A DNA stretch of 64,000 nt from Azonexus hydrophilus DSM 23864 (GTDB taxonomy: Bacteria > Pseudomonadota > Gammaproteobacteria > Burkholderiales > Rhodocyclaceae): contig NZ_AUCE01000018.1 of assembly GCF_000429605.1 (NCBI RefSeq), positions 1-64,000 on the forward strand. The letters run 5' to 3'. The notes beneath the pieces are model-generated. The model was not told the DNA's origin. It saw only the letters and a list, made by a program, of their open reading frames with translations, and searched no databases. The translations under genes and the position numbers were made by a program. This document shows, in pieces, positions 8,515 through 17,695 of this stretch; position 1 is the first letter of the stretch; each line of letters starts with the position of its first letter.

Positions 8515-11500
8515 TCAAAGCGCACCGGCATCGCGGTCGGCCATCAGGCGTTCCACATCCTTGCGGCCAAACAGCCAGAACATGGCAGGTGTCAGGAAGG
8601 TGTCGAGCAGGGTTGAACTGATCAGGCCAGAGAAGATGACCACCGCCACCGGATGCAAAATTTCCGTACCCGGCCGCTCGGCCTCGAACAGCAGCGGCGC
8701 CAGCGCGAAGGCGGTGACCAGCGCCGTCATCAAGACGGGCGCAAGACGTTCCAGCGAGCCGCGCAGGATCATCTGGTGGTCGAAGTTCTCGCCTTCCATG
8801 CGCATCAGGTTGATGTAGTGGCTGACCTTGAGGATGCCGTTGCGCACCGAAATGCCGGCCAGCGTGATGAAACCGACCAGCGCGGCGACCGACAGCGGCT
8901 GCCCGGAAAGCCACAAGCCGAGCACCGCGCCGACCAGTGCCAGCGGAATGTTGGCCATGATCAGCGCCGATAGCACGACCGATTTGTAGCGGCTGAACAG
9001 CACCACGAACATCAGCACCAGCGAGACGATGGAGAGCAGGCCAACCAGCCGCGACGCCTCCTCCTGCGCCTGGAACTGCCCACCCAGGGTGATGAAGTAG
9101 CCCTCCGGCAGCTTGCTGTCGCCGACCACCTTACGGATGTCCTCGACGATCTCGGACAGCGCCCGCCCTTGGGCGTTGGCTGAAAGCACGATGCGCCGCT
9201 TGCCGTCGTCGCGGCTGACCTGGTTCGGCCCGTCGCCGTCCTCGATGGTGGCGATTTTGGCCAAGGGAATCGGCCCACCGGGCGTTTCCAGCAAGATCTG
9301 CCCCAGCCCTTGCAACGAGCGGGACGACTCGGGCAAGCGCACAACCAGCGCAAAGCGCCGACCGCCCTCGACCACCTGCGTTACCTTTTCGCCTTCGACC
9401 AGGCTTTGCAGCGTCGCCAGAATCTGCGGCGTCGGCACGCCGTACTGTGCAGCCGTCGCGTAATTGACGCTGACCTTGATCTGCGGCGCCAGCACCTGCT
9501 TCTCGATTTCCAGATCGGCGATGCCGGGGATACCGGCCAGTCTGCCGCGCAAGACGTCGGCCTGACCGCGTAGGGTGTCCAAGTCATCGCCAAAAATCTT
9601 GATGGCGATCTGCGAACGCACCCCGGACAGCATGTGGTCGATACGGTGCGAGATGGGCTGGCCAATGGCTATCGCCGCCGGCAGGTTGATCAGGCGGGCG
9701 CGAATGTCCGCCGAAATCTCATCCATTGTGCGCGTCATTTCGGACGCCGGTTTCAGACCGACATCCAGTTCGCTAACATGAACACCTTCAGCATGCTCAT
9801 CCAGTTCCGCCCGGCCGCTGCGTCGCCCGACGTGCACCACTTCAGGCACCGCCTTGACCAGCACCTCGGCCTGTTGCGCCAGAGCCGACGACTCGGCCAG
9901 CGTGACGCCGGGGTTGAGGCGCATGCCAATCAGCAGCGTCCCCTCATTGAAGGGCGGCAGGAAAGTCTTGGGGAAGAAGGGCACCGCGACTGCTGCCACC
10001 AAAATAGCGACGGCACCGGCCGCCAACGCCGCTTTGGGATGGTTGAGCACCGTCTGCAAACTGCGGCCGTAGCCGGCCTTCAGCCAGGCCAGCAGTTTCG
10101 TGTCGCCATGATCGAGCGACTTCATGCTTGGCAACAGGTAGAAGGAGAGCACCGGCGTCACCGTCACCGACACCACCAGCGAAGCCAGCGTCGAAACGAT
10201 GAAAGCGATGCCGAGCGGCACGAACAAGCGCCCTTCCATGCCGGGCAGCGCGAAGAGCGGCAGGAAAACCAGCACGATGATGATCGTTGCGTAGAGGATG
10301 GCTGAACGCACCTCCATCGTCGCATGGGCCACCAGTTCAATCGGGTGCATCCGGTGATCGTGGTGTTTGGCCCGGTCCTCCTTTAGCCGTCGCAGCACGT
10401 TCTCGACACCGACTACCGCGTCATCGACCAGGCCACCGATGGCGATGGCCAGGCCACCAAGGGTCATGGTGTTAATCGACAAGCCGTAATAGTCAAAAAC
10501 CAGCGCCGTCATGAAAATCGACACCGGGATAGCGGTTAGGGCGATCACCGTCGGGCGCAAGGTGCCCAGAAAGAAGAACAGGATGACCGCGACGAAGACC
10601 GATGCCCCGATCAGCTTGCCTTGCAGCGTGCTGATCGACGACTCGATGAAACTCGCCTGGCGGAAAGTCACCTTGGGCGCCTCCATACCGGCTGGCAGCG
10701 ATTTCTTCAGATCCTCCACGGCGGCCTCGATGCTCCGGGTCAGATGGATGGTATCGGCCGTCGGCTGCTTCTGGATGCCCAGAATCACCGCCGGTTTGCC
10801 CTCGAAACCGGCATCGCCCCGCTTGATGGCCGGTGCGAAGGTCACGTCGGCGATTTGCCGCAATAAAACGGGTTGACCGTGGCGGGCCGTCAGCGCCAGG
10901 TTCTTCAGGTCATCCAGACGCGACGTGCGGCCGAGATGGCGAATCAGGTATTCGCGCCCGTTGAGTTCCAGGAAGCCGCCGGAGGTGTTGGCCGAGTAGC
11001 CCTTGAGCGCCCCGGTTAACTGCTCGTGTGTGATACCCAGTTCCGCCATGCGTGTCGTGTTCGGTTGCACCTGGAACTGGCGGACCTCGCCGCCGATGGG
11101 GATCACCTGAGCCACACCGGCGATGGCCATCAGACGCGGACGCAGCACCCAGTCGGCGTATTCGCGCACCTGCATCGGCGAAATCTTCGCCGTGTCGATG
11201 GGAATGGCGATCTGCATGATTTCGCCCATGATCGAACTGATCGGCCCCATGCGCGGCGTGACGCCCGCTGGCAGCCCTTCCTCCATCGAGGAAAGACGTT
11301 CAGACACCATCTGCCTAGCCCGGAAAATCTCTGTTTTCCAGTTGAAGGTCACATAAATGAAAGAGAGGCCGGCGCTGGAGACCGAGCGCACGCTTTCCAC
11401 CCCTGGCAGACCGTTCATGGTCGTTTCCAGCGGGAAGGTGATCAGTTGTTCCACTTCCTCGGCGGCCATACCGCCGGACTCGGTCATGATGGTGACCGTC

Positions 11501-11634
11501 GGTTTGTTGAGGTCCGGAAACACATCCACCGGTGTGCGGGAGAGCGTGAATGCCCCATAAGCCATCAGCACCAAGCTGGCGATGATGACCAGCAGGCGGT
11601 TGGCAAGGCTGTTGTCGAGAAGCCACTTGAACAT
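8515..11634 (-). CDS. czcA: Heavy-metal RND efflux pump, CzcA family
   Basis: This is the inner-membrane proton-driven antiporter of a tripartite Co/Zn/Cd exporter (HME-RND). It has 1039 residues, the standard length. The first membrane helix starts at about residue 12, a large periplasmic loop follows, then five or more helices around 340-540 with the proton-relay region (GGLAIAIGGLVDDAVVGVEN, where the DD pair is characteristic), a second loop and the final helices. It ends in RDAGAL. It forms a complex with CzcB and CzcC from the same operon (12 bp from czcB). The substrate cannot be fixed from sequence alone; the CzcI and CadA context favours Cd/Zn/Co. Confidence 0.93.
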   Translation of the reverse strand: MFKWLLDNSLANRLLVIIASLVLMAYGAFTLSRTPVDVFPDLNKPTVTIMTESGGMAAEEVEQLITFPLETTMNGLPGVESVRSVSSAGLSFIYVTFNWKTEIFRARQMVSERLSSMEEGLPAGVTPRMGPISSIMGEIMQIAIPIDTAKISPMQVREYADWVLRPRLMAIAGVAQVIPIGGEVRQFQVQPNTTRMAELGITHEQLTGALKGYSANTSGGFLELNGREYLIRHLGRTSRLDDLKNLALTARHGQPVLLRQIADVTFAPAIKRGDAGFEGKPAVILGIQKQPTADTIHLTRSIEAAVEDLKKSLPAGMEAPKVTFRQASFIESSISTLQGKLIGASVFVAVILFFFLGTLRPTVIALTAIPVSIFMTALVFDYYGLSINTMTLGGLAIAIGGLVDDAVVGVENVLRRLKEDRAKHHDHRMHPIELVAHATMEVRSAILYATIIIVLVFLPLFALPGMEGRLFVPLGIAFIVSTLASLVVSVTVTPVLSFYLLPSMKSLDHGDTKLLAWLKAGYGRSLQTVLNHPKAALAAGAVAILVAAVAVPFFPKTFLPPFNEGTLLIGMRLNPGVTLAESSALAQQAEVLVKAVPEVVHVGRRSGRAELDEHAEGVHVSELDVGLKPASEMTRTMDEISADIRARLINLPAAIAIGQPISHRIDHMLSGVRSQIAIKIFGDDLDTLRGQADVLRGRLAGIPGIADLEIEKQVLAPQIKVSVNYATAAQYGVPTPQILATLQSLVEGEKVTQVVEGGRRFALVVRLPESSRSLQGLGQILLETPGGPIPLAKIATIEDGDGPNQVSRDDGKRRIVLSANAQGRALSEIVEDIRKVVGDSKLPEGYFITLGGQFQAQEEASRLVGLLSIVSLVLMFVVLFSRYKSVVLSALIMANIPLALVGAVLGLWLSGQPLSVAALVGFITLAGISVRNGILKVSHYINLMRMEGENFDHQMILRGSLERLAPVLMTALVTAFALAPLLFEAERPGTEILHPVAVVIFSGLISSTLLDTFLTPAMFWLFGRKDVERLMADRDAGAL

Positions 11635-11646
11635 GATTGGCTCCGC

Positions 11647-12669
11647 TCAGCGTATCTGGTTAATCAGAGTGGCCGCGCGGACGGCAACCCGATCCCCGGC
11701 TTTCAGACCGCTGGTCACCGCCACGTGGGTGCCGTCCAGCGGCTCGGCGGTGACTGTGCGCGGCTCAAAGCGTTCCGGCGCCGTCTTGACCCAGACGATG
11801 CTCTGGTTCGCAGGGTTCTTCATTAGCGCCGCCATCGGCACGCGGATGCCCGGCACCGTGCTGCGCGTCTGCACGAAGACCCGAACTGGCTGGCCGACGG
11901 CCAACGCCGCCAAAGCGCCGCCTTCACCCCGGAAGGTCAGCGGCAGTGCCTGCTCACGCAGGCTGCGGGCGACGCCGACTAGGCGTAGCGGCAGCTTCTG
12001 CTCACCAACGGCAACAAAGGCACCAGCCACATCGCTGGCGACGGCCATATCGAAAGCCAGCGCCTCGATCAGCATGCGTTCCGGATTGACGATCTCGAAC
12101 AGGGTTTCGCGGGCTTCGAGCACCTGACCGGAAACGACGTTGGCCGAGGCGATAACGCCACTGACCGGCGCCACCAGTTGTTCGTTGGCCACGGCGGCCT
12201 CGGCTTCCTCGATGAGCTTGCGCGGCACGGTATCGGACAGTTCGCGTAGGCGGCGCAGGCGGCTTTCCGCCAGCGAGCGGCTATTGCCGCCGACTTCTGG
12301 CGTCACGTAAGCCAGCACCTCTCCTTTCTTGACCTGCTGGCCGGGCAGCGGCAGACCGCGTGGCCCCGGCGTGACACGGCCGGCGACGATGGCCTGCACT
12401 TTGCCGCCGGCATTCGGGTCCATGACCACCTTGCCGGCCAGTTCATGGGTACGGGGCAGTTCGCCGGGTTCAACCAGCAGGGTACGAACACCGATCTGGC
12501 GTTGCGCCGGTTTGGGCAGGAAGACGCTGCCGTCCGGCTGGCGTTTCGGGCCGTTGCCGCTGGCAACGGGCGGGGCGTCGCCGTGGTCATGGCCGTCGCC
12601 GGCCAGAGCCGGCATTGGAGAGAACAAGAGGGAAAGGCAAAGGGCGCTCAATAACAGACGGGGCTTCAT
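11647..12669 (-). CDS. czcB: RND efflux periplasmic adaptor, CzcB family
   Basis: This membrane-fusion protein bridges the CzcA pump and the CzcC outer-membrane channel. It has 340 residues. A signal peptide (ending MPALAGDG) is followed by HDHGDAPP, a likely metal-binding patch. The barrel-sandwich region contains GKVVMDPNAGGKVQAIVAGRV and VAPVSGVIASANVVSGQV, with a short helical hairpin between the two halves. The start overlaps the stop of the preceding gene by 4 bp (ATGA-type), so translation is probably coupled. Confidence 0.93.
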   Translation of the reverse strand: MKPRLLLSALCLSLLFSPMPALAGDGHDHGDAPPVASGNGPKRQPDGSVFLPKPAQRQIGVRTLLVEPGELPRTHELAGKVVMDPNAGGKVQAIVAGRVTPGPRGLPLPGQQVKKGEVLAYVTPEVGGNSRSLAESRLRRLRELSDTVPRKLIEEAEAAVANEQLVAPVSGVIASANVVSGQVLEARETLFEIVNPERMLIEALAFDMAVASDVAGAFVAVGEQKLPLRLVGVARSLREQALPLTFRGEGGALAALAVGQPVRVFVQTRSTVPGIRVPMAALMKNPANQSIVWVKTAPERFEPRTVTAEPLDGTHVAVTSGLKAGDRVAVRAATLINQIR

Positions 12670-13226
12670 GCGGCACCTCCGAAATGCGGTTTACGGGAAG
12701 CACGCAGGCGGCGCAATAGAGCGGCAAGGATCAACAGCCCCCCTCCGGCGGCACCACCCCACAGGGCGTATTCCTTCCAGCCATGTGTGTGGGCGGTCGT
12801 TTCGGCATGCGCCTCCTCGTGCATGTCGAGTTCACCAGCCAGCAAGTCGGTTTCCTCGCCGGCGATAACGGTCGCCGCGACCGACACGACCCCCGGCTTG
12901 AGTTCCTGCGCCAGCGTCGCCTCGAACTCCCCGTCGGCATGCGGTTCGACGGGGACTTTGACGCCGCCGAGTTCCAGTTCGAGCTGGGCGTTTTTGACCG
13001 GGCTGCCGTCGGCATAGCGGTCGAGATAGAGCGTCAGTTGCTTGCCATTGACGACGCCGACCAGTTCAAAGGTTTCGGACGTTGCCGCAAAACGTGGCGC
13101 GGCGGGACCGGCGGATGAAGCAGGCGCCTCGCCGTGGTCGTGCCCGTCACCGGCCCAGGCCAGTGGCGCGGCCAAGGCGATCCAGGCGGCCCATCCCAAA
13201 GCGGCCAGCGTGTTTGTTGCTCTCAT
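12666..13226 (-). CDS. Membrane-anchored His-rich czc operon protein
   Basis: This protein of about 186 residues sits between czcC and czcB. It has a signal peptide, then GDGHDHGEAP, a beta-sandwich-like region (QLTLYLDRYADGSPV, LELGGVKVPVEPHADGEF), a His-rich linker (HEEAHAETTAHTHG) and one C-terminal transmembrane helix (WGGAAGGGLLILAALL) with a basic tail. I infer a periplasmic metal-binding accessory factor tethered to the inner membrane. ATG 13226 follows GAGG; an ATG at 13241 overlaps the czcC stop and could also be used. Such proteins are seen in other czc operons, but I know no assigned role. Confidence 0.85.
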   Translation of the reverse strand: MRATNTLAALGWAAWIALAAPLAWAGDGHDHGEAPASSAGPAAPRFAATSETFELVGVVNGKQLTLYLDRYADGSPVKNAQLELELGGVKVPVEPHADGEFEATLAQELKPGVVSVAATVIAGEETDLLAGELDMHEEAHAETTAHTHGWKEYALWGGAAGGGLLILAALLRRLRASRKPHFGGAA

Positions 13227-13237
13227 GTTCGGGTTCC

Positions 13238-14536
13238 TCATTTTTGTTCGGGGAGCAGGCCCAAGGCCTGGCGCAGGGCGGAGATCGCGGCGGCCAGATC
13301 AATCCGGGCGCGAGCGTTTTGCCGTTCAGCTTCGACGGCTTCGAGTTCGATACGCAAGCGGGTTGGCAGATCGCTTTCGCCCAGACGGAAGGACTTCTCG
13401 AAGAACCCCCGCGACTCACGCGCCAGTTGAGCGCGCTTCTCGGCAGCCACCAGTTGCGTGCGGCTGGATTCGACGCGCACCCGCGCCGCTTCCAGATCGG
13501 CTGCCAGGCGCTCGCGTTCAAGGCGAAGTTGACCTTCGGTTTCGAGGGCTTCGGCACGGGCCAGGCCGAGTTTGGCGCGATTTCGGCTATCCGAACCAAA
13601 CGGGATGCGTACACCGAGTGTGACGGTCTGCTGATAGTCGTCACCGAAAGCGCCTCGCTCACGGGTGGTGGCCAACAACAGTTCGGGATTGTTCCTTGTC
13701 TGCACACTGGCCAGATCGGCGCTGCGGCGGGCGACTTCGGCTCGGTCGAACAGTTCGACGACCGCCGGGTGGGTCGCATCCAGGGCGGTGAAGTCGGCAG
13801 GCACCGCCGGCGGGGTTTCAGGTCCGTCGGCTGCTTTCTCATCCGGCAGCTTGCCGACCAAGGCGCGCAGTTGCTGAGTGCTGGCGGCCAGCAGGCTGGC
13901 GCTTTCCGCCAGCGTCACCTCGGCGCTGGCCGCCGCGCCATCGGCCTGATGCTGGTCCGAGCGGGCCAGGTCGCCAGCCTTGACCCGGCGGCGGACATCT
14001 TCTGCCAGTTTTTGCGCACTGACCAGGCGCTCGCGGGCCAGAGCCTGTTCGCCGCGAGCCCGCTGCCAGTTCCACCAGGCATCACGCACGGCGGCGGCAG
14101 TACGCAGTTGGGCCGCCGTCACCCGGCTATCCAGGGCTTTGGATTCGGCATCGGCCAGGGCGCCCTGACGGGAGCGCTCGCCCGGCAGCCACAGGGGCAA
14201 GGCGACGCCGGCCGCGTATTCGCGGCTGCCTTGATTCTTGCTCAGTTGGTCGGTCTTGCCGGCCAAATCCAGCGACGGTGGTTGAGCCGTCCAACTGTCG
14301 GCAACTTGCCGACGCGCCTCGGCCGCATCGCGCCGCAGATCGATGGATTGTGCCTCAGGTTGTCTTGCCCAGGCAGCAGCAAAGGCTTGCGGCAAGGTAA
14401 TCGTGGCACCAGCGGGGGCTGGCGTCGATTGCGCCCATAGGTCGCCGGTCGATAGCGCAGCGAGCGAGCACAGCCCGGTAACGAGCAGGCGGGCCGGTAA
14501 AAATGTCGTTCGTGGAACAGAATTACTTTTGGACAT
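13238..14536 (-). CDS. czcC: TolC-family outer-membrane channel, CzcC family
   Basis: This is the outer-membrane exit duct of the CzcCBA efflux complex. It has about 432 residues. The N-terminal signal sequence (PARLLVTGLCSLAALSTGDLWA) is followed by two TolC-type coiled-coil repeats with many Ala, Arg and Glu residues, such as ADAESKALDSRVTAAQLRTA. I chose ATG 14536 because GGAGAATCGG lies directly before it. It overlaps the start region of the next gene by a few bases. Confidence 0.9.
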   Translation of the reverse strand: MSKSNSVPRTTFLPARLLVTGLCSLAALSTGDLWAQSTPAPAGATITLPQAFAAAWARQPEAQSIDLRRDAAEARRQVADSWTAQPPSLDLAGKTDQLSKNQGSREYAAGVALPLWLPGERSRQGALADAESKALDSRVTAAQLRTAAAVRDAWWNWQRARGEQALARERLVSAQKLAEDVRRRVKAGDLARSDQHQADGAAASAEVTLAESASLLAASTQQLRALVGKLPDEKAADGPETPPAVPADFTALDATHPAVVELFDRAEVARRSADLASVQTRNNPELLLATTRERGAFGDDYQQTVTLGVRIPFGSDSRNRAKLGLARAEALETEGQLRLERERLAADLEAARVRVESSRTQLVAAEKRAQLARESRGFFEKSFRLGESDLPTRLRIELEAVEAERQNARARIDLAAAISALRQALGLLPEQK

Positions 14537-14671
14537 CCGATTCTCCAGTGATGAAAAAGACACACGGGGAATCGGCGAGGTGCGACCGGGAAGCGTCGCA
14601 ATGCGTCAGGGCGGATCAGTCCACCACAGCCGCAAGGGAGAAGCGCAGAAAAGTGCTATCCACCCCGCCGA

Positions 14672-15022
14672 TTAGGCGAGGACGGACCAGTTGGGGCGTT
14701 CGGGTTGGACCGTGGGCGGCGAAGCTAAAACGCCCGGATGCCAAGGATGATCGACGAAAGTCGTAGCCATGAGGGGGACCGCCGCAATGCCGGTCAGCGC
14801 TGCGGCGCAACTGGCATGACAGGCGGCGCAGTCGCCATCGATGCCGCCGCCCAAGGCTTTGGCGTCGATATCACCGCTCTCATCGGCATGATGCTTGTGT
14901 TCATGATGCCCAAAATGCTGAGCGGCCGCACCGGTTTCGTGCTGGCAATAGCCACCGACCGCCGCCCAGGTGAACTGGAACGGCAGAAAAGCGAGCAGAA
15001 GGATGGAAAGCCAGCGACGCAT
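14672..15022 (-). CDS. czcI: Cobalt-zinc-cadmium resistance protein CzcI
   Basis: This small periplasmic protein of 116 residues begins MRRWLSILLLAFLPFQFTWA, a signal peptide almost diagnostic for CzcI. GGYCQHE, a His cluster HFGHHEHKHHADE and a CAACHASC motif follow, all candidate metal ligands. In Cupriavidus, czcI is the first gene of czcICBA and is thought to act in regulation of the operon. Here it sits at the same place, before czcC. The upstream in-frame ATG at 15088 lacks the signal peptide, so I prefer 15022. Confidence 0.88.
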   Translation of the reverse strand: MRRWLSILLLAFLPFQFTWAAVGGYCQHETGAAAQHFGHHEHKHHADESGDIDAKALGGGIDGDCAACHASCAAALTGIAAVPLMATTFVDHPWHPGVLASPPTVQPERPNWSVLA

Positions 15023-15124
15023 TGGGCGGATGTTAGCAGAACTATTGGGGGGCAAAAACAGATGGCCAAGAATTCGCGTCCTGGCCATTGTCGGATGGGC
15101 GGTCGAGTGTGTCAGAAATAACGA

Positions 15125-15502
15125 TTAACCTCCTTGATACAGGGCATCGCGTTGCTTCCTTTCTTCCGAAGTCATGTCCAAGGATGGTGCGGGTGTATCG
15201 TGCCTGAGCTTGTCGACGTGTTGCCATTTCCCATCGCGATAGGCATATTCGTGCGGAATCAGCGCCCAGCCTTGGTCACCGCCCACGTAACGATACTGGC
15301 CATCAGCGCTAACCGGATTGCGTTTGAAGTTATCGAGTTCCTGTTGCACTTGCGCGGCGGATTTGCTGCCCGAATCATGCGCCGGGTAGAATTTTGTCGT
15401 ACCCTCCGGCGTGCTGTGCATGACCGACTCGGCCAACACTTGCCCTGACAGGGCCAAACCAGCACAGAGAACGGGGATGGAAAGGGCTTGTTTGACGTTC
15501 AT
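15125..15502 (-). CDS. Periplasmic DUF4148-like protein upstream of czcI
   Basis: This 125-residue protein has a signal peptide ending GQVLAES. A short domain contains SKSAAQVQQELDNFKRNP, close in style to DUF4148 proteins of beta-proteobacteria, then YRYVGGDQGWALIPHEYAYRDGKW and a charged tail. It is first in the minus-strand czc gene string and diverges from czcR, so it is likely metal-induced. Function is unknown. I infer periplasmic location from the signal peptide only. Confidence 0.78.
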   Translation of the reverse strand: MNVKQALSIPVLCAGLALSGQVLAESVMHSTPEGTTKFYPAHDSGSKSAAQVQQELDNFKRNPVSADGQYRYVGGDQGWALIPHEYAYRDGKWQHVDKLRHDTPAPSLDMTSEERKQRDALYQGG

Positions 15503-15647
15503 GATAGAACTCCTTCAATGATGTTTAGGTTCATCGGGTTTGGGGTATGCCGAACAACTGAACGGCATGGATGAACTATAAAAAATCAGCACTGACAGAA
15601 CGCCAACAGGAAGTTTACAAAATTGACATCTTTCGATTCGTGAAGAA
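15503..15647. promoter_or_regulatory. Divergent promoter region between the czc operon and czcRS
   Basis: This 145-bp AT-rich gap lies between two diverging transcription units. It contains TTTACAAAATTGACAT close to czcR, which resembles both a -35 region and the TTAC-containing sites of heavy-metal response regulators. It is the natural binding place for CzcR. I cannot fix exact boxes. Confidence 0.5.
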
Positions 15648-16331
15648 ATGAAACTATTGGTTGTCGAAGATGAGCAAAAGCTTGCCCAATACCTGCAAAA
15701 GGGATTGGGTACCGCAGGCTTTGTCGTTGACCTTGCCCACGACGGCGTAACGGGACTCCACATGAGCTTGGAGTTCGATTACGCGGCCATCATCCTCGAC
15801 TCCATGCTGCCCGGCATGGACGGGCTCTCCTTGTTGGCTGCCTTGCGCACTAAGAAGCAAACACCGGTATTGATGCTGACCGCGCGTGGCAAAGTGGAGG
15901 ACCGGGTTAACGGTTTGCAAACCGGCGCCGACGATTATCTGGTCAAGCCGTTTGCCTTTTCCGAGCTGATTGCTCGAATTCAGGGACTGTTGCGCCGGTC
16001 GGCCACGCAGCAACCGGAAGCCACGTCGAACCGTCTTGCTTTACACGATCTTGAAATGGATCTGGCCCGCCGCAAGGTTCTCAGGAACGGTCAGCGCATC
16101 GATCTGAGCGCCAAGGAGTTCCTGTTGCTTTCTCTGTTTCTCAGGAAACAAGGTGAGGTGCTGTCGCGAACCGAGATTGCCGAGCAGGTTTGGGATATGA
16201 ATTTCGACAGCAACACCAACGTCGTCGAAGTTTCGATCAAGCGACTGCGCGCCAAAATAGATACGCCCTTCGAGATACCGTTGCTGCATACCGTACGCGG
16301 TATGGGCTATGTCCTTGAACTGCGCGAATGA
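15648..16331 (+). CDS. czcR: Heavy-metal response regulator, CzcR family
   Basis: This OmpR-type transcription factor has 227 residues. The receiver domain has the acidic pair at the start (VVEDEQK), phospho-acceptor D51 (ILDSMLPGMDG), a Thr/Ser switch (MLTARG) and K102-like lysine (DDYLVKPF). The C-terminal winged helix spans about 130-225 (VSIKRLRAKID, HTVRGMGYVL). It overlaps czcS by 4 bp and is divergent from the czc operon, which it most likely activates on metal stress. Confidence 0.93.
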   Translation: MKLLVVEDEQKLAQYLQKGLGTAGFVVDLAHDGVTGLHMSLEFDYAAIILDSMLPGMDGLSLLAALRTKKQTPVLMLTARGKVEDRVNGLQTGADDYLVKPFAFSELIARIQGLLRRSATQQPEATSNRLALHDLEMDLARRKVLRNGQRIDLSAKEFLLLSLFLRKQGEVLSRTEIAEQVWDMNFDSNTNVVEVSIKRLRAKIDTPFEIPLLHTVRGMGYVLELRE

Positions 16332-17659
16332 GACTGGGAAGGATGATCAATCCGACGCTGAGCGGTCGCCTCATACGCTGGCTCGCTTCGCTGAGCCTGG
16401 GTGTTCTGGGATGCTTGTGCCTCGGCGTTTTTTTTTCGGTCAAAGCCAATCTTGGAACACAACAGGACCAGCGCCTTGAAAAGCTCAGCACGGCAATTCG
16501 GCACCTGTTTGAAGAAACACCGGAACACCTGCAACCGGGATCGCTTGAACACGACCTGGAGGATCTTCTAAAAATCAATCGGGACTCGCATCTCAAGTTA
16601 ATCGATAGGCTGGGTGAGGCTCGCTTCATCTCGACGCCAAGTGCGTGGCCATCAAAAGCTCGTTTTTATTCGTTTGCACTCCCCGATGAAGCGCAGAGGA
16701 CAGATTTTGCCGTTGCCGAATTGGCACTTGAGATTGCGCCTGATGAAGCGATTCTGGATCGCCTCGCAGCCATCCTCTGGGGGGCTGCCTTGATCGGGAG
16801 TGCCGCAATCACCCTGGGCGGCTACCTGATCGTGTATTACGGACTGGCCCCCATTCGGACGCTGGCAGAGCAAACGCGCAGTCTCGCAATACTTTCCCTC
16901 GACACGCGCTTGGAAACAGAGGGGATCCCTGCCGAGTTGCAAGTTCTCATCGATCATTTCAACGACTTGCTGAATCGACTGGAAAAGGCCTATCAGCAAC
17001 TCGAAGGGTTCAATTCCGACGTGGCGCACGAATTGAGAACCCCATTGGCGAACATCATCGCCAGCAGCGAGTTGGCCTTGCGTAGCAACGACAAGGACGA
17101 ACACCTGCGTGATTGCATCGGTTCGAATCTCGAAGAAATGCACAGGCTTTCGTGCATCGTCAATGATATGCTGTTTCTGTCGCAAGCCGACCGGGGTGCT
17201 AAAGCCCGGCGGATGCCCATTCATAGCCTTGCCCAGCTCTGCGCCGAAGTGGCCGACTACTACGAAGCGGTGCTGATCGAATCTGACCTTCAATGGTCTA
17301 TCGAAGGCGATGCATCAGGCCAGTACGACGCGGCGCTGCTCCGGCGCGTACTGTCCAATCTGCTGAATAATGCGGCTCGGTATGCCGATCCCGGAAGTTC
17401 AATCGTGATTCGTATCGTCGTGGAAACTCATGGACACATCAAGCTCTCGATGATCAATCGAGGAGAACCGATTTCTGCTGAAAGTCTGCCTCATATCTTC
17501 GACCGCTTTTTCCGCGTAGATGCCTCACGTAGCCACGGCCATCAGAATCATGGACTGGGTCTCGCCATCGTTGGCGCGATTGCCCGAATGCATGACGGGG
17601 AGGCCTTCGCAAAATCCGCCCATGGTGAGACAGAAATAGGCGTACGACTGGCCGGCTGA
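16328..17659 (+). CDS. czcS: Heavy-metal sensor histidine kinase, CzcS family
   Basis: This membrane sensor kinase has 443 residues. It has an N-terminal helix (LIRWLASLSLGVLGCLCLGVFF), a periplasmic sensing domain of about 120 residues, a second helix (LAAILWGAALIGSAAITLGGYLIVYYG), HAMP, an H-box with phosphorylated H234 (DVAHELRTPL), an N-box (LSNLLNNAARYA) and G-boxes (HGLGLAIVGAIARMH). It pairs with CzcR. The start overlaps the czcR stop, so the two are translationally coupled. The exact metal cannot be read from the sequence. Confidence 0.93.
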   Translation: MRLGRMINPTLSGRLIRWLASLSLGVLGCLCLGVFFSVKANLGTQQDQRLEKLSTAIRHLFEETPEHLQPGSLEHDLEDLLKINRDSHLKLIDRLGEARFISTPSAWPSKARFYSFALPDEAQRTDFAVAELALEIAPDEAILDRLAAILWGAALIGSAAITLGGYLIVYYGLAPIRTLAEQTRSLAILSLDTRLETEGIPAELQVLIDHFNDLLNRLEKAYQQLEGFNSDVAHELRTPLANIIASSELALRSNDKDEHLRDCIGSNLEEMHRLSCIVNDMLFLSQADRGAKARRMPIHSLAQLCAEVADYYEAVLIESDLQWSIEGDASGQYDAALLRRVLSNLLNNAARYADPGSSIVIRIVVETHGHIKLSMINRGEPISAESLPHIFDRFFRVDASRSHGHQNHGLGLAIVGAIARMHDGEAFAKSAHGETEIGVRLAG

Positions 17660-17695
17660 TGGCCCCGCTGCTTTTTGCCAACCAACAATGGGTCT